A stretch of DNA of 43,827 nt from Enterobacterales bacterium (GCA_003864575.1 BHES01000015.1:1-43827); one strand, 5' to 3'. Positions 27,670-38,116 are shown, counted from the stretch's first letter. Notes: a model not told the origin generated them from the sequence alone. A program made the numbers and translations.

Positions 27670-29118
27670 CTACGGGCGATAGACTTTCACATTATTGAAG
27701 CCTTGCTCGATCAGGTAAAGCGCCTGTAAACGGCTCATTACGCCGCGTTCGCAATACAACAGATAGGTTTTGGTCTGGTCGAGATCCGCAAACTGCGCGC
27801 TGAGTTTGTAGAAAGGCAAGGTTTTGACCTGCACATTGTCCAGCTCGAGCGGTTTATCATCGGCTTCGTCCGGCGCGCGGATATCCAGCAGGATATCTGT
27901 GGAGGCAAACTCGGCCACCGTTTCGACCTCGGCCACTTCTTTCGAGGTCTCTTCAGCAATGTGTCGGATGTCGTAGTTCTGCGCTTCACTCACCACCTTG
28001 TCGAGTACCGAGAAATCAAACATCTGCTCTTCGGCTTCGATTTTGGCTTTCACCGCTTTGACGGTCGGGCTTTTAGAAATTACACCGCAATATTCCGGCA
28101 TGGTTTTAGCGAAGTCTTCGGTGCCAATCTCGCGGGCAACCTTGATGATGTGCTCTTTATCATGGGAGATAAGCGGGCGCAGGATCAGGGTATCCGTCGC
28201 ATTGTCGATCAAACGCAGATTGGTCAGGGTCTGGCTCGAAACCTGTCCCAGCGCTTCACCGGTCACCAGCGCCTGCACGCCATAGCGTTCCGCGATTTGC
28301 GACGCCGCACGCACCATCATGCGTTTAAGCACGACGCCCATCTGGCCGTCTTCGATCTTCTCAAGAATTTCGCCGACTACCGGCTCGAAGTCGATAGCGA
28401 TAAAGCGAACTTTGTGCGAGCTGCCAAAACGGTTCCACAGATAATAGGCGACTTGCTTCACGCCAATTTCATGGGCAGAACCGCCGAGATTGAAGAAGCA
28501 ATAATGCACACGACAACCGCGACGCATCAGCATGTAGCTGGACACTCCGGAGTCGAAACCGCCTGAAATCAGCGACAGTACGTCTTCCTGAGTTCCAATC
28601 GGATAGCCGCCCTGGCCTTCATGACGGCTCTTAATCAGTACAAGCTGATCATCGTTGATTTCCAGCTTCACCGTCACTTCAGGTGAGGTCAGATTGACCT
28701 TCGCCGATTCAATATGCTGATTTAAACCGCCGCCTACATAACGCTCGACGTCACCGGAACTGAATGTGTGTTTGCCGCGACGTTTGACGCGCACGCAAAA
28801 GGTTTTGCCTTCCACTTCAGAACGGTAAGCTTCCAGCACCTGCTCAAAAATGTGGTGAACGTCGGTATAGGGACGGTCTTCCACTTCTTCCACATGGCGG
28901 ATACCGGGAATGCGGCACAGCAATTCGATGATCAGATCGTGTTTGCTTTCGTCTTTGCTGCGAACTTCGATATGATCCCAGTGGCGAACCACCGCGAGAG
29001 TCTCGTCATGAGGCTTTACGATGTTGCGGATGCTGCTTGCAAGGATCTTAATGAAGCGCAAACGCACAGATTGACTCTTGATGGTGATTTCTGGGAACAA
29101 TTTAATGATAAACTTCAT
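27670..29118 (-). CDS. thiI: tRNA 4-thiouridine synthase / sulfur carrier ThiI
   Basis: 482 aa, same as E. coli. ThiI makes s4U8 in tRNA and supplies sulfur for the thiamine thiazole ring. Domains: N-terminal ferredoxin-like plus THUMP (about 1-165), PP-loop ATPase with SGGFDS at 185-190, and a C-terminal rhodanese domain (about 385-482). Cys344 ([10 protein letters not shown]) and the persulfide Cys456 ([11 protein letters not shown]) are both present, so the full sulfur relay should work. Its 5' leader carries interleaved inverted repeats. Confidence 0.98.
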   Translation of the reverse strand: MKFIIKLFPEITIKSQSVRLRFIKILASSIRNIVKPHDETLAVVRHWDHIEVRSKDESKHDLIIELLCRIPGIRHVEEVEDRPYTDVHHIFEQVLEAYRSEVEGKTFCVRVKRRGKHTFSSGDVERYVGGGLNQHIESAKVNLTSPEVTVKLEINDDQLVLIKSRHEGQGGYPIGTQEDVLSLISGGFDSGVSSYMLMRRGCRVHYCFFNLGGSAHEIGVKQVAYYLWNRFGSSHKVRFIAIDFEPVVGEILEKIEDGQMGVVLKRMMVRAASQIAERYGVQALVTGEALGQVSSQTLTNLRLIDNATDTLILRPLISHDKEHIIKVAREIGTEDFAKTMPEYCGVISKSPTVKAVKAKIEAEEQMFDFSVLDKVVSEAQNYDIRHIAEETSKEVAEVETVAEFASTDILLDIRAPDEADDKPLELDNVQVKTLPFYKLSAQFADLDQTKTYLLYCERGVMSRLQALYLIEQGFNNVKVYRP

Positions 29119-29167
29119 GGCAGTCTTTTGTTAGCGGTGAGAATTAGGGGTCGTGAGTGGCTGAATC

Positions 29168-29232
29168 GGGCTTAAAGAGCCTATTATTGTTAAGCCCAAC
29201 GTCATATTTGCATGGGCTTTAGGCTTAACAAT
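29168..29232. repeat. Interleaved inverted repeats between thiI and xseB
   Basis: Three boxes share the core TTAAGCCC. ATTGTTAAGCC (29186-29196) is the exact complement of GGCTTAACAAT (29222-29232), 11 bp. The same middle box also pairs with GGGCTTAA at 29168-29175 over 8 bp (TTAAGCCC 29190-29197). The two pairings exclude each other. The block lies in the thiI leader and in the upstream region of xseB. Confidence 0.6.
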
Positions 29233-29411
29233 GCTTTTTGACTTAACAAAACAACAGCGGCGCGAAGTATATCACCAAAACTGAGTACTCTGCGCGCAAA
29301 ACCACACCCAGGATGTTACGCCGACGCGGAATTTCTACCGGAGCTTTGGTAAGCCTTATTGCGCCACAGGGCAGCTCCGTCCATCTGATCCAACGAGTTT
29401 GAAAGAGAATT

Positions 29412-29654
29412 ATGCCGAAAAAAGCTGCACCACCTGCCAATTTTGAAACCGCACTGGCCGAACTGGAACAGATTGTCGCCCGCCTGGAATCCGGTGAGTT
29501 ACCGCTGGAAGACGCGCTGAACGAATTCGAAAACGGCGTACAGCTGGCCCGTCAGGGACAACAAAAATTACAACAGGCGGAGCAACGGGTGCAAATCCTG
29601 CTCGACAGCGACAATGACGCTGCGCTGACACCTTTCACACCCGACGCTGAGTGA
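29412..29654 (+). CDS. xseB: Exodeoxyribonuclease VII small subunit
   Basis: 80 aa, same as E. coli. The small subunit joins the XseA large subunit to degrade single-stranded DNA to oligonucleotides. The helical family signature is [20 protein letters not shown] followed by [20 protein letters not shown] precedes the ATG. It is the first gene of xseB-ispA-dxs; ispA starts 6 bp after its stop. Confidence 0.97.
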   Translation: MPKKAAPPANFETALAELEQIVARLESGELPLEDALNEFENGVQLARQGQQKLQQAEQRVQILLDSDNDAALTPFTPDAE

Positions 29655-29660
29655 TCTGTC

Positions 29661-30590
29661 ATGGCTGATATTGAGCAACAGGTCGAAATCATCGATTTCA
29701 ACCAACAGCTTCGCATGCTACAAAAACGCGTCGACCAGGCACTGACGTCTTACATCGACGCCCAGCCTTTCGCTGATAGCCCGCTGGTTGGCGCCATGCG
29801 TCACGGTGCGCTGCTCGGCGGAAAACGTCTCCGCCCGTATCTGGTGTATGCCACCGGTCAGCTGTTTGGTCTTGACCTTAAGAATTTGGATGCGCCTGCG
29901 GCAGCGATCGAATGTATTCACGCCTATTCGTTGATCCACGACGATCTCCCAGCGATGGATGATGACGATCTGCGTCGCGGTCAGCCCACCTGCCATATCA
30001 AGTTTGGCGAAGCCAATGCGATCCTGGCGGGAGACGCCTTGCAGACGCTGGCCTTTACGCTGTTAGCCGATGCGCCGATGCCTGATGTCCGCATACAGGA
30101 TCGCCTGTCGATGATCTCCGAGCTGGCCTCGGCCAGCGGCGTGGCAGGTATGTGTGCCGGTCAGGCGTTGGATCTGGCGGCAGAAGGTCAGCAAATTGAC
30201 TTACAGGCGCTGGAACAAATTCACCGTCACAAAACCGGGGCATTGATCCGCGCGGCCGTACGCATGGGAGCACTGGCAGCCGGTGATGCAGGCCGTGCAG
30301 CACTGCCTGTGCTCGACACCTATTCGCAGGCCATCGGCCTGGCTTTCCAGGTACAGGACGACATTCTGGATGTCATCGGCGATACCGAGAAACTCGGTAA
30401 ACGTCAGGGGGCTGACCAACAACTCGGCAAAAGTACCTACCCGGCCCTGCTGGGGCTGGACGGCGCACAGGCGAAAGCTAGAGATCTGCACAAGGAAGCC
30501 GTCTCTGCGTTAGCGCAACTGGACGCACTTTCCTACAACACTGCGCCGCTCCTCGCGTTAGCCAGCTTCGTTATTGAACGCGATAATTAA
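29661..30590 (+). CDS. ispA: Farnesyl diphosphate synthase IspA
   Basis: 309 aa against 299 in E. coli, the excess being an N-terminal stretch ([12 protein letters not shown]). It condenses IPP with DMAPP and then GPP to farnesyl diphosphate. The first Asp-rich motif DDLPAMD is at 94-100 and the second, DDILD, at 233-237; [11 protein letters not shown] is the IPP-binding segment. Farnesyl diphosphate feeds ubiquinone, undecaprenyl phosphate and heme O. It lies between xseB and dxs in a compact operon. Confidence 0.98.
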   Translation: MADIEQQVEIIDFNQQLRMLQKRVDQALTSYIDAQPFADSPLVGAMRHGALLGGKRLRPYLVYATGQLFGLDLKNLDAPAAAIECIHAYSLIHDDLPAMDDDDLRRGQPTCHIKFGEANAILAGDALQTLAFTLLADAPMPDVRIQDRLSMISELASASGVAGMCAGQALDLAAEGQQIDLQALEQIHRHKTGALIRAAVRMGALAAGDAGRAALPVLDTYSQAIGLAFQVQDDILDVIGDTEKLGKRQGADQQLGKSTYPALLGLDGAQAKARDLHKEAVSALAQLDALSYNTAPLLALASFVIERDN

Positions 30591-30609
30591 TTCTTACTAT
30601 GAGCAACTG

Positions 30610-32472
30610 ATGAGTCTTGAACTAGCCAAATACCCGACACTGGCACTGGCGGAGAACCCTGAAGAACTCCGTTCGCTCCCTAAAGAGAGCCTGCCCAAGC
30701 TCTGTGATGAACTACGCCAATACTTGCTGGCCAGCGTCAGTCAGTCCAGCGGTCACTTTGCGTCCGGCCTCGGCACGGTAGAACTGACCGTCGCGATGCA
30801 TTATGTCTATAACACGCCCTTTGATCATCTGGTGTGGGACGTGGGACATCAGGCCTATCCACATAAAATACTGACCGGCCGCCGTGACAAAATCGCCACC
30901 ATTCGCCAGAAAAACGGATTGCATCCGTTCCCGTGGCGCGGCGAAAGCGAGTTCGATACGCTCTCTGTCGGTCACTCTTCGACCTCCATCAGTGCGGGTT
31001 TAGGCATGGCCGTTGCGGCAGAGCGCGAAGGCAAAGGCCGCCGCACAATCTGCGTGATTGGCGATGGTGCGATCACCGCCGGTATGGCTTTCGAAGCCAT
31101 GAACCATGCGGGGGATATCAAATCCGACATGCTGGTGGTGCTCAACGACAATGAAATGTCGATCTCCGAAAACGTCGGCGCGCTGAATAATCATTTGGCG
31201 CAGTTACTCTCCGGCCAACTCTATTCGCGTCTGCGCGAAGGCGGCAAGAAAGTGCTGTCCGGTATTCCGCCTATCAAAGAATTGGTGCGCCGTACCGAAG
31301 AACATCTGAAAGGCATGATGGTGCCGGGTACGCTGTTTGAAGAACTTGGCTTTAATTATATAGGTCCGGTTGATGGTCATGACGTGCTGGCACTGGTGCA
31401 AATGCTGAAGAATATGCGGGACCTGAAAGGGCCGCAGTTGCTGCACATCATGACCAAAAAAGGCAAAGGCTACGCGCCTGCTGAGAAGGATCCGATTAGC
31501 TGGCACGCCGTGCCGAAATTTGACCCGGTCCTCGGCACGCTGCCAAAAAGCAAAGAAGGCCTACCAACTTACTCGAAAATTTTCGGTGACTGGTTATGTG
31601 AGACGGCTGCAAAAGACAGCAAGCTGATGGCGGTCACGCCTGCCATGCGCGAAGGTTCAGGCATGGTGCGGTTTTCTCGTGAATACCCGCAGCAATATTT
31701 TGATGTGGCGATTGCCGAACAGCATGCAGTGACCTTTGCCGCTGGTCTTGCTATCGGCGGGTACAAGCCGATTGTGGCGATTTATTCAACCTTTCTGCAG
31801 CGTGCGTACGATCAGGTGATACACGATGTGGCGATCCAAAACCTGCCGGTCATGTTTGCCATTGACCGTGGCGGTATCGTCGGTGCCGACGGCCAGACCC
31901 ATCAGGGTGCGTTTGATCTATCGTTCCTGCGCTGCATCCCGAATATGATCATCATGACGCCAAGCGATGAAAACGAATGTCGCCAGATGCTGCATACCGG
32001 TTATCACCATCAGGATGGTCCGGTCGCGGTGCGTTACCCGCGCGGCAGCGGTACCGGCGCCACCTGCGAGCCTCTGGCTTCACTGCCCATCGGCAAAGGC
32101 ATTGTGCGCCGCGAAGGCGAGAAAACCGCCATTCTTAACTTCGGTACATTATTGCCGGAAGCTCAGGCCGTGGCTGACAAACTGAATGCGACGCTGGTCG
32201 ATATGCGTTTTGTTAAGCCGCTCGACAACGCGCTGGTGCTTGAGCTGGCGGCCAGCCATGAACTACTGGTAACGCTTGAAGAAAACGCCATCATGGGCGG
32301 TGCGGGCAGCGGCGTAAATGAACTGCTGATGTCAAAACGCATCATGGTCCCGGTTCTGAATATCGGCCTACCGGATCACTTCGTCCCTCAGGGAACGCAG
32401 GATGAAATCCGTACAGATATAGGTCTGGATGCCGACGGTATTGAACGTCAGATCAACGACTGGTTAGCCTGA
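30610..32472 (+). CDS. dxs: 1-deoxy-D-xylulose-5-phosphate synthase Dxs
   Basis: 620 aa, exactly the E. coli length when started at [13 protein letters not shown] (ATG at 30610, GAG upstream); the longer frame from 30574 overlaps ispA. It is a thiamine-diphosphate enzyme that joins pyruvate and glyceraldehyde 3-phosphate, the entry step of the MEP pathway. The ThDP motif begins [19 protein letters not shown] and ends in NDNEMSIS; the catalytic Glu is in [10 protein letters not shown]. ThiL, which makes thiamine diphosphate, is encoded about 2 kb downstream on the other strand. Confidence 0.99.
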   Translation: MSLELAKYPTLALAENPEELRSLPKESLPKLCDELRQYLLASVSQSSGHFASGLGTVELTVAMHYVYNTPFDHLVWDVGHQAYPHKILTGRRDKIATIRQKNGLHPFPWRGESEFDTLSVGHSSTSISAGLGMAVAAEREGKGRRTICVIGDGAITAGMAFEAMNHAGDIKSDMLVVLNDNEMSISENVGALNNHLAQLLSGQLYSRLREGGKKVLSGIPPIKELVRRTEEHLKGMMVPGTLFEELGFNYIGPVDGHDVLALVQMLKNMRDLKGPQLLHIMTKKGKGYAPAEKDPISWHAVPKFDPVLGTLPKSKEGLPTYSKIFGDWLCETAAKDSKLMAVTPAMREGSGMVRFSREYPQQYFDVAIAEQHAVTFAAGLAIGGYKPIVAIYSTFLQRAYDQVIHDVAIQNLPVMFAIDRGGIVGADGQTHQGAFDLSFLRCIPNMIIMTPSDENECRQMLHTGYHHQDGPVAVRYPRGSGTGATCEPLASLPIGKGIVRREGEKTAILNFGTLLPEAQAVADKLNATLVDMRFVKPLDNALVLELAASHELLVTLEENAIMGGAGSGVNELLMSKRIMVPVLNIGLPDHFVPQGTQDEIRTDIGLDADGIERQINDWLA

Positions 32473-32499
32473 TATCGATGGCTAAACCGGTCTGAACTT

Positions 32500-32528
32500 C
32501 CCCTCTTTTGCCAGAAAGAGGGGTTTTT
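32500..32528 (+). terminator. Rho-independent terminator after dxs
   Basis: CCCCTCTTT, 6-base loop, AAAGAGGGG (perfect 9 bp), TTTTT. It lies 28 bp after the dxs stop. Confidence 0.9.
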
Positions 32529-32625
32529 ACTCCCCTCCTTCGTTATCCCTCCTGCCGTGAACTACAGTTATAGCGTGCTAAGCATTTAACGTTTTCACTT
32601 ATGAAAATAAAAATCAGGAGGAATG

Positions 32626-33600
32626 ATGCAATTTATTAACCTCGGAGAAACCGATCTTAAGGTTTCGCGCTTGTGCCTCGGCTGTATGACCTTTGGCGAG
32701 CCAGATCGCGGAACTCACGCCTGGACACTGCCCGCAGAGAGCAGCCGGCCGATAATCAAACAAGCGCTGGATGCTGGCATTAACTTCTTCGATACTGCCA
32801 ACAGCTATTCCGACGGCAGCAGCGAGGAAATTGTCGGCCGCGCCCTGCGTGATTTTGCCCAACGCGACAACATTGTGGTCGCGACCAAAGTCTACAACGC
32901 CGTTACCGGGCTCAAACCCGGCCTTTCACGCGCGTCAATCATGCAATCCATCGACGACAGCCTGACGCGCCTTGGTATGGACTACGTGGACCTGCTGCAA
33001 ATTCACCGCTGGGATTATGAAACGCCGATAGAAGAAACACTGGAAGCGCTCAACGACGTGGTGAAAGCCGGGAAAGCGCGCTACATCGGCGCATCGTCCA
33101 TGCATGCCCATCAGTTTAAACAAGCACTTGACGTTTCAACGCAAAATGGCTGGGCGCGTTTTATTTCGATGCAGGATCAATACAATCTGATCCAACGTGA
33201 GGAAGAAAATGAGATGCACCCACTGTGCTTGCAGGAAAATATCGCGGTGCTGCCGTGGAGCCCGCTGGCCCGCGGCAAACTCACACGCCCGTGGGGTGAA
33301 ACGACGGCCCGTTCGGTCTCGGATAAATATTCCCATCAACTTTACAATGCAACCGAAGCCGCCGATGCGAAAATAGCTGAACGTGTGGCAAAAGTGGCGG
33401 AAGATCACGGTGTGCCGCGCGCACAGATAGCGCTAGCCTGGCTACTCGCCAAACCAGTGGTCACAGCGCCGATCGTCGGGGCTTCCCGCGCTGAACACCT
33501 TGATGACGCCATTGCCGCCTTGCAGGTGAAACTGTCGATAGAAGAGATCGCCGAGCTGGAAATGGCTTACCAACCCCATGCCGCCACCGGTTTCCAATAG
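32626..33600 (+). CDS. yajO: Aldo-keto reductase YajO
   Basis: 324 aa as in E. coli, starting at the second of two tandem ATGs (AGGAGG is better spaced for 32626 than for 32623). It is an AKR with a TIM barrel: FFDTANSYSDGSSEEIVGRAL holds the catalytic Asp and Tyr, VVATKV the Lys, and LQIHRWD the His. The C-terminal NADPH-binding loop reads PIVGASRAEHLDD. E. coli YajO was implicated in converting ribulose 5-phosphate to DXP in dxs-suppressor work, which fits its place after dxs. It is a separate transcription unit by the terminator before it. Confidence 0.96.
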   Translation: MQFINLGETDLKVSRLCLGCMTFGEPDRGTHAWTLPAESSRPIIKQALDAGINFFDTANSYSDGSSEEIVGRALRDFAQRDNIVVATKVYNAVTGLKPGLSRASIMQSIDDSLTRLGMDYVDLLQIHRWDYETPIEETLEALNDVVKAGKARYIGASSMHAHQFKQALDVSTQNGWARFISMQDQYNLIQREEENEMHPLCLQENIAVLPWSPLARGKLTRPWGETTARSVSDKYSHQLYNATEAADAKIAERVAKVAEDHGVPRAQIALAWLLAKPVVTAPIVGASRAEHLDDAIAALQVKLSIEEIAELEMAYQPHAATGFQ

Positions 33601-33622
33601 CCGATGGCTCTTCGCTGTAAAC

Positions 33623-33660
33623 AAAAAGGGCGCTGAACATAACACGTCAGCGCCCTTCTC
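33623..33660. terminator. Bidirectional terminator between yajO and pgpA
   Basis: AAGGGCGCTGA, 10-base loop, TCAGCGCCCTT (perfect 11 bp). The minus strand continues TTTGTTT, so it is strongest for pgpA; on plus it is followed by CTCGTTATT. Confidence 0.8.
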
Positions 33661-33679
33661 GTTATTTACTACCGGGGCA

Positions 33680-34255
33680 TCAGAACAGCCCGAGCGGCCA
33701 GTGATGCCCAATAAGATAGATGATGCCCGCAGCGATAATACCGGCCACAACGTCATCAATCATAATACCCATCCCACCCTGCACGTTACGATCAAACCAG
33801 CGGATCGGCCAGGGTTTCCAGATATCCAGAATACGGAATATCACGAAGCCAGCCAGCACCCACTGCCAGTCATTGGTTGGCAGAGCCATCAGGGTGATCC
33901 ACATCCCGACAAACTCATCCCAGACAATGCTGCCGTGGTCATGCACGCGCATATCTCTGGCCGTCTGGCGACAGAGATAAACACCGATGCAAATACTGAA
34001 CATCACCACCAACGAATAGATCTGCCACGGCAGATAAGTCAGCACAATCCAGAAAGGAATAGCGGCAATCGAGCCCGCGGTACCGGGGCCGATAGGGAAC
34101 AGACCGCTGCCAAAGCCGGTCGCCAGCAAATGCCAGGGGTTACGTAAATTCAAACGCTTCTTCGCAGCCGCCATGTCCTGAACGTGGTCGCCGGTTTTAC
34201 CTTTATAATTCGTCGGACGCTTTTTATGGCCGATGGATTTTGGAGCCTGAGTCAC
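33680..34255 (-). CDS. pgpA: Phosphatidylglycerophosphatase A
   Basis: 191 aa from a GTG that overlaps the thiL stop (GTGA), against 172 in E. coli; the extra 19 residues are a basic N-terminal tail ([16 protein letters not shown]). It removes the phosphate from phosphatidylglycerophosphate at the inner membrane. Four hydrophobic segments; conserved motifs are [24 protein letters not shown] and [13 protein letters not shown], whose acidic residues bind Mg. A later ATG at 34174 would shorten it below the E. coli length, so I keep the GTG; coupling with thiL supports it. Confidence 0.95.
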   Translation of the reverse strand: MTQAPKSIGHKKRPTNYKGKTGDHVQDMAAAKKRLNLRNPWHLLATGFGSGLFPIGPGTAGSIAAIPFWIVLTYLPWQIYSLVVMFSICIGVYLCRQTARDMRVHDHGSIVWDEFVGMWITLMALPTNDWQWVLAGFVIFRILDIWKPWPIRWFDRNVQGGMGIMIDDVVAGIIAAGIIYLIGHHWPLGLF

Positions 34256-35238
34256 ACGGTTTCTCCTGCAGCAAAGTGATCAAAACCGTGCCAGTCCAGT
34301 TCAACCCGCTCGCCGGAACGCAGCAACTTAATGCCTTCGGAGAGAGGGGCAATCTGACCGATACAGGTAAAATTAACGCCCAGATGGCTGAGTGCTACAT
34401 CCAGTGCGCCACGGTTAATTTCAGGTACGGTAAAACAAAGTTCGTAATCTTCACCGCCGGTCAGCGCCCATTTCAGCGCTTGCTCTTTGTCCACACTGGC
34501 GAGCAGCGACGCTGACAGTGGCAGAGTATCCAGCTCTAGCCGAGCCCCGCAGCCACTGGCGCTAAGCACGTGTTGCAAGTCAGAGATCAGGCCGTCGGAA
34601 ATATCGATGGCAGAGGTTGCGAGGTCACGCAGCGCCTGCCCCTGAAGAATTCGCGGTGTTGGGCGCAGATGGCGTTGCATTAAGGTTTGGCGGTGCCCTG
34701 CGTCTTCCACTTTTAGCTCGTCGAGCAGGATAGCCAGACCGGCGGCGCTGTCACCCAGCGATCCGGTAACAAAAATCCAGTCGCCAATACCGGCACCTGC
34801 ACGGGTCAGGGCACGGTCCATGGGGATCAACCCCTGGATGGTGAGCGTCATGCTGAGCGGACCGCGGGTCGTATCCCCGCCAATCAGCTGCATACCGTAA
34901 TAATTCAGTTGTTCAAACAGGCTGTCACTGAAAGCTTCGAGCCAGTCAGTATTCACTTCAGGTAAGGTCAGCGCCAGAGAAACCCAGGCAGGGTCAGCGC
35001 CCATAGCCGCCAGATCGCTAAGGTTCACCGCCAGCGCCTTGTAACCAAGGTCTGCCGGGTCAATTGTCTTGAGAAAATGGATGCCTTCTACCAGGGTATC
35101 GGTGCTTACTGCCAATAACTGCTTTTCCGCGACAGTCAGCAGGGCGCAATCGTCGCCAATGCCTAACTGTACGTCCCGGCGTGCTGTTCTATACCGGTTA
35201 AAATAGCGCGCTATTAAATCAAATTCGCCGCATGCCAT
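34252..35238 (-). CDS. thiL: Thiamine-monophosphate kinase ThiL
   Basis: 328 aa (325 in E. coli). It phosphorylates thiamine monophosphate to thiamine diphosphate with ATP. It belongs to the PurM/SelD-like fold: [10 protein letters not shown] and [13 protein letters not shown] hold Mg-binding Asp residues, [11 protein letters not shown] and [11 protein letters not shown] the central motifs, and [10 protein letters not shown]-like [12 protein letters not shown] the C-terminal motif. The start [13 protein letters not shown] (35238) aligns with E. coli; the frame extends to 35265. It is upstream of pgpA with a 4-base overlap. Confidence 0.98.
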   Translation of the reverse strand: MACGEFDLIARYFNRYRTARRDVQLGIGDDCALLTVAEKQLLAVSTDTLVEGIHFLKTIDPADLGYKALAVNLSDLAAMGADPAWVSLALTLPEVNTDWLEAFSDSLFEQLNYYGMQLIGGDTTRGPLSMTLTIQGLIPMDRALTRAGAGIGDWIFVTGSLGDSAAGLAILLDELKVEDAGHRQTLMQRHLRPTPRILQGQALRDLATSAIDISDGLISDLQHVLSASGCGARLELDTLPLSASLLASVDKEQALKWALTGGEDYELCFTVPEINRGALDVALSHLGVNFTCIGQIAPLSEGIKLLRSGERVELDWHGFDHFAAGETV

Positions 35239-35330
35239 AGTACAATTCCAGATCGAGTGCTCCAAATCATTCGGGTGAAGGAAGCCAACACACCTGCAAC
35301 CTGAAGGATGATGGAGATAGAATGAATTAA

Positions 35331-35346
35331 GGCCGGATATCCGGCC
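35331..35346 (-). terminator. 16-bp palindrome between nusB and thiL, possible terminator
   Basis: GGCCGGATATCCGGCC is a perfect palindrome; as RNA it folds into a 6-bp GC stem with an AUAU loop, followed on the minus strand by TTAATTC. The T-tract is poor, so read-through from nusB to thiL is likely. Confidence 0.4.
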
Positions 35347-35427
35347 CTAACAGGTTAGTCAACGCCATGGTAAGCGATGCAACATCACATGATTATCAAC
35401 GAACTGCGTGACTAACAGTCTTTTCAG

Positions 35428-35847
35428 TTACTTCTTATTCGCACGAATGTGTGGGCCTGCTTTATCCAGCACACCGTTCACAAACTTGTGGCTGTCTTCT
35501 GCGCCAAAGACTTTCGCCAGTTCGATCGCTTCATTGATAGCCACTTTGTACGGGACATCCTGACGTTTGCTCAGCTCGAACAGCGCCAGACGCAGAATCG
35601 CTCTTTCTACCTGACCAAGTTCTTCAAGTTGGCGTGAGAGGTACGGAGCCATCAGTGCATCAAGTTTCTCAGCATTGGTAGCGACACCGGTCAGCAACTC
35701 GCGGAAATAGGTGATGTCGACATCTTTGACATCCTGCTCAGTCAGGAATTCTAATTCAACATCGGCGATGTCATTTTTCGACAACTGCCAGGAGTAAATT
35801 GCCTGTACGGCACATTCACGGGCGCGGCGACGAGCAGCAGGTTTCAC
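35428..35847 (-). CDS. nusB: Transcription antitermination factor NusB
   Basis: 139 aa, same as E. coli. It binds boxA RNA with NusE (S10) in rRNA antitermination. All-helical; [22 protein letters not shown] is the Arg-rich N-terminal RNA-binding helix, and [32 protein letters not shown] is the conserved C-terminal part. It starts 20 bp after ribE ends, in the usual rib-nus operon order. Confidence 0.98.
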   Translation of the reverse strand: MKPAARRRARECAVQAIYSWQLSKNDIADVELEFLTEQDVKDVDITYFRELLTGVATNAEKLDALMAPYLSRQLEELGQVERAILRLALFELSKRQDVPYKVAINEAIELAKVFGAEDSHKFVNGVLDKAGPHIRANKK

Positions 35848-35867
35848 GGATTTCCCCTTAACTAGAT

Positions 35868-36338
35868 TCAGGCCTTAATGGCCTTGATAACATTAATCAT
35901 TTCAAGCGCGGTTAGGGCTGCTTCAGCGCCTTTATTACCGGCTTTGGTCCCTGCACGTTCGATGGCTTGTTCAATACTTTCAGTAGTCAGCACACCAAAT
36001 GCAACTGGGATCTCGCTGCTCATGGCAACGCTGGACAGGCCAGAGCTACATTCACCAGCAACGAATTCGAAATGGGCAGTGCCCCCACGGATGACGGTAC
36101 CCAGTGCGATCACGGCGTCATATTTGCCGGTGTTCGCCAGTGCACGAGTGGCCAGAGGCAGTTCATAAGCGCCTGGGACCCATACAACGGTGATGTTGTC
36201 GTCGCTAACCTGACCAATTCGTTTCAAGGCATCAATCGCGCCGGAAAGCAGGCTGTCATTGATGAAATTGTTGAAACGGGCAATAGCGATTGCTACGCGC
36301 GCGTTCGGCGTGGCTACAACACCTTCGATAACGTTCAT
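35868..36338 (-). CDS. ribE: 6,7-dimethyl-8-ribityllumazine synthase
   Basis: 156 aa as in E. coli (ribE, called ribH elsewhere). It condenses 5-amino-6-ribitylamino-uracil with dihydroxybutanone phosphate to lumazine, the last step before riboflavin synthase; the enzyme forms 60-subunit shells. Motifs: [44 protein letters not shown] with the catalytic His. The start [19 protein letters not shown] (36338) aligns with E. coli and has AAAGGAAAA upstream; the frame is open to 36380. Confidence 0.98.
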   Translation of the reverse strand: MNVIEGVVATPNARVAIAIARFNNFINDSLLSGAIDALKRIGQVSDDNITVVWVPGAYELPLATRALANTGKYDAVIALGTVIRGGTAHFEFVAGECSSGLSSVAMSSEIPVAFGVLTTESIEQAIERAGTKAGNKGAEAALTALEMINVIKAIKA

Positions 36339-36518
36339 AGGTTTTCCTTTAAATGGGTTCAAGAGTTCAGCTTTTAACAACCCCAGCCTGGCCCAGCCGC
36401 AGGGGGGCGGATTCTATCATAATATTCCCATGTCTGGACATGCGATTTATAAACCTATGCCAGACAGGGAGATATTGCAGGCGGGGCCATGGCCGCTTGC
36501 TGGCGATTCAGTCACACG

Positions 36519-37658
36519 TCAGTGGGCAGGTTTAAGGCGCAGACGCAAATCAGGCCCAATCTGTCGTACATCGCTGAGGGCGAATTGTGGCGCGTCGGAC
36601 AAGCTTTGCAAGCCAGGGAGCACGCAAAGCCCACGCCCATTTTCCCCGAGTAATTTGGGTGCCATGTAAACGATCAGTTCATCGACCAGACCGGCCTGTA
36701 CCAAAGCACCCGCAAGTTCAGCACCGGCCTCCACCCAGATGGAGTTAACCTGACGTTTCGCCAGCAGCATCATCATCAGGACCAGGTCGACGCGGTTATC
36801 CCGCCCCGGCACTCCCCATTGTTGCGTGGAGTCAGGCCAGGATTGAGTGTCAGCCTGTAAACGCGCCAACCAGGTTTCCCCAGGCTGATTAACCACCTTA
36901 TGCTGTGGCGTCACGCGGTTTTGGCTGTCGATGATAATGCGCAGCGGCTGGCGCAGATTTTCCTGCGGATAAATATGTTGGGTTTCGCTGTCGAGTTCAC
37001 TCCAGCGCACATTCAGGGAGGGATCGTCTGCCAGCACCGTGGCACTGGAACTTAGGATAGCCGAACTCTGGGCGCGAAAACGTTGTACGTCAGCGCGTGC
37101 AGCCGTAGAGGTTATCCACTGGCTTTCGCCCGAAGCCATCGCCGTGCGCCCGTCGAGAGAAGCTGCCATCTTCAGTTGCACATAAGGGAAGCCGGTGCGC
37201 ATGCGCTTGAGAAAACCCAAATTCACCGCTTCGGCTTCGCTGTGCATCAGCCCGTGAGAGACGTCAATACCCGCTTGTTTGAGACGATAAAGCCCGCGCC
37301 CCGCCACTTCCGGGTTCGGATCCTGCATAGATGCGACTACCCGTGCGACACCTGCGGCAACCAGCGCATCCGCACAAGGCGGCGTGCGACCATGATGGCT
37401 GCAAGGTTCGAGCGTAACGTAAGCCGTTGCACCTTTTGCTCGATCACCCGCCATGCGCAGTGCATGGACTTCGGCATGAGGTTCGCCCGCACGCAGATGA
37501 TAGCCTTCGCCCACGATCTCGCCATCACGCACAATGACACACCCGACATTCGGGTTAGGCGTGGTAGTGAAACGTCCACGGCGCGCCAGTTCAAACGCAC
37601 GCGCCATGTATTTCTCATCTGCATGCAATGGTTCTATGGACATAGTTTCAGCGGGCAT
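36519..37658 (-). CDS. ribD: Bifunctional riboflavin deaminase/reductase RibD
   Basis: 379 aa (367 in E. coli; about 12 extra residues at the N-terminus). The N-terminal cytidine-deaminase-like domain has zinc ligands His61 (HAEVHAL, with Glu63), Cys86 and Cys95 in EPCSHHGRTPPC. The C-terminal reductase domain includes KMAASLDGRTAMASGESQWI and NSIWVEAGAELAGALVQAGLVDE. It carries out the second and third steps from GTP. AAGGA lies 5 bases before the ATG at 37658. It starts 8 bp after nrdR ends, so the two are co-transcribed. Confidence 0.98.
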   Translation of the reverse strand: MPAETMSIEPLHADEKYMARAFELARRGRFTTTPNPNVGCVIVRDGEIVGEGYHLRAGEPHAEVHALRMAGDRAKGATAYVTLEPCSHHGRTPPCADALVAAGVARVVASMQDPNPEVAGRGLYRLKQAGIDVSHGLMHSEAEAVNLGFLKRMRTGFPYVQLKMAASLDGRTAMASGESQWITSTAARADVQRFRAQSSAILSSSATVLADDPSLNVRWSELDSETQHIYPQENLRQPLRIIIDSQNRVTPQHKVVNQPGETWLARLQADTQSWPDSTQQWGVPGRDNRVDLVLMMMLLAKRQVNSIWVEAGAELAGALVQAGLVDELIVYMAPKLLGENGRGLCVLPGLQSLSDAPQFALSDVRQIGPDLRLRLKPAH

Positions 37659-37666
37659 AACAGTCC

Positions 37667-38116
37667 TTAATCCTGGAGGCGGGCAATTTCTTCGCCGAAT
37701 TCGCGGATATCTTCAAAGCTGCGATAAACTGACGCAAAACGAATATACGCAACTTTATCCAGCCCCTTAAGCGCATCCATAACCAGGTTGCCGATCATCT
37801 TCGCAGGGACTTCACGCTCGCCCGTGGCGCGCAATTGCGATTTGATATGGCTGATCGCCATTTCAACATCATCAGAACTGACAGGACGTTTTTCCAGTGC
37901 CTTTAAGAAACCACGGCGCAGTTTGTCTTCATTAAACGGCTCACGAACGTCATTACTCTTGATGACTCGCGGCATAACCAGCTCGGCCACTTCAAACGTA
38001 GTGAAACGTTCATGGCAGACCAGACACTGGCGACGACGCCGGACTTGTGATCCATCGCCGACCAGGCGGGAATCGATGACTTTCGTATCAACAGCAGCAC
38101 AAAATGGGCAATGCAT
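37667..38116 (-). CDS. nrdR: Transcriptional repressor NrdR
   Basis: 149 aa as in E. coli. NrdR represses ribonucleotide reductase operons in response to ATP/dATP. The N-terminal zinc ribbon uses Cys3, Cys6 (MHCPFC), Cys31 and Cys34 (CLVCHERF) with the Arg-rich RRRRQ between. The ATP-cone domain spans about 49-139 ([20 protein letters not shown] to [16 protein letters not shown]). It heads the nrdR-ribD-ribE-nusB-thiL-pgpA block. Confidence 0.98.
   Translation of the reverse strand: MHCPFCAAVDTKVIDSRLVGDGSQVRRRRQCLVCHERFTTFEVAELVMPRVIKSNDVREPFNEDKLRRGFLKALEKRPVSSDDVEMAISHIKSQLRATGEREVPAKMIGNLVMDALKGLDKVAYIRFASVYRSFEDIREFGEEIARLQD

Noticed and set aside
27961-28566. 201-codon plus-strand open frame opposite thiI
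   Set aside because: thiI is complete with all catalytic residues; the opposite frame shows no recognisable protein features.
33578-34147. 189-codon plus-strand open frame opposite pgpA
   Set aside because: Low-complexity His/Asn/Pro-rich shadow of pgpA starting inside yajO; no ribosome binding site.
36429-36442. Palindrome CATGTCTGGACATG in the ribD-ribE gap
   Set aside because: Short and isolated; such symmetry is expected by chance at this scale, and no promoter geometry goes with it.
36339-36518. Possible FMN riboswitch in front of ribE or ribD
   Set aside because: The gap is too short and lacks the conserved FMN aptamer segments; in enterobacteria this element belongs to ribB.
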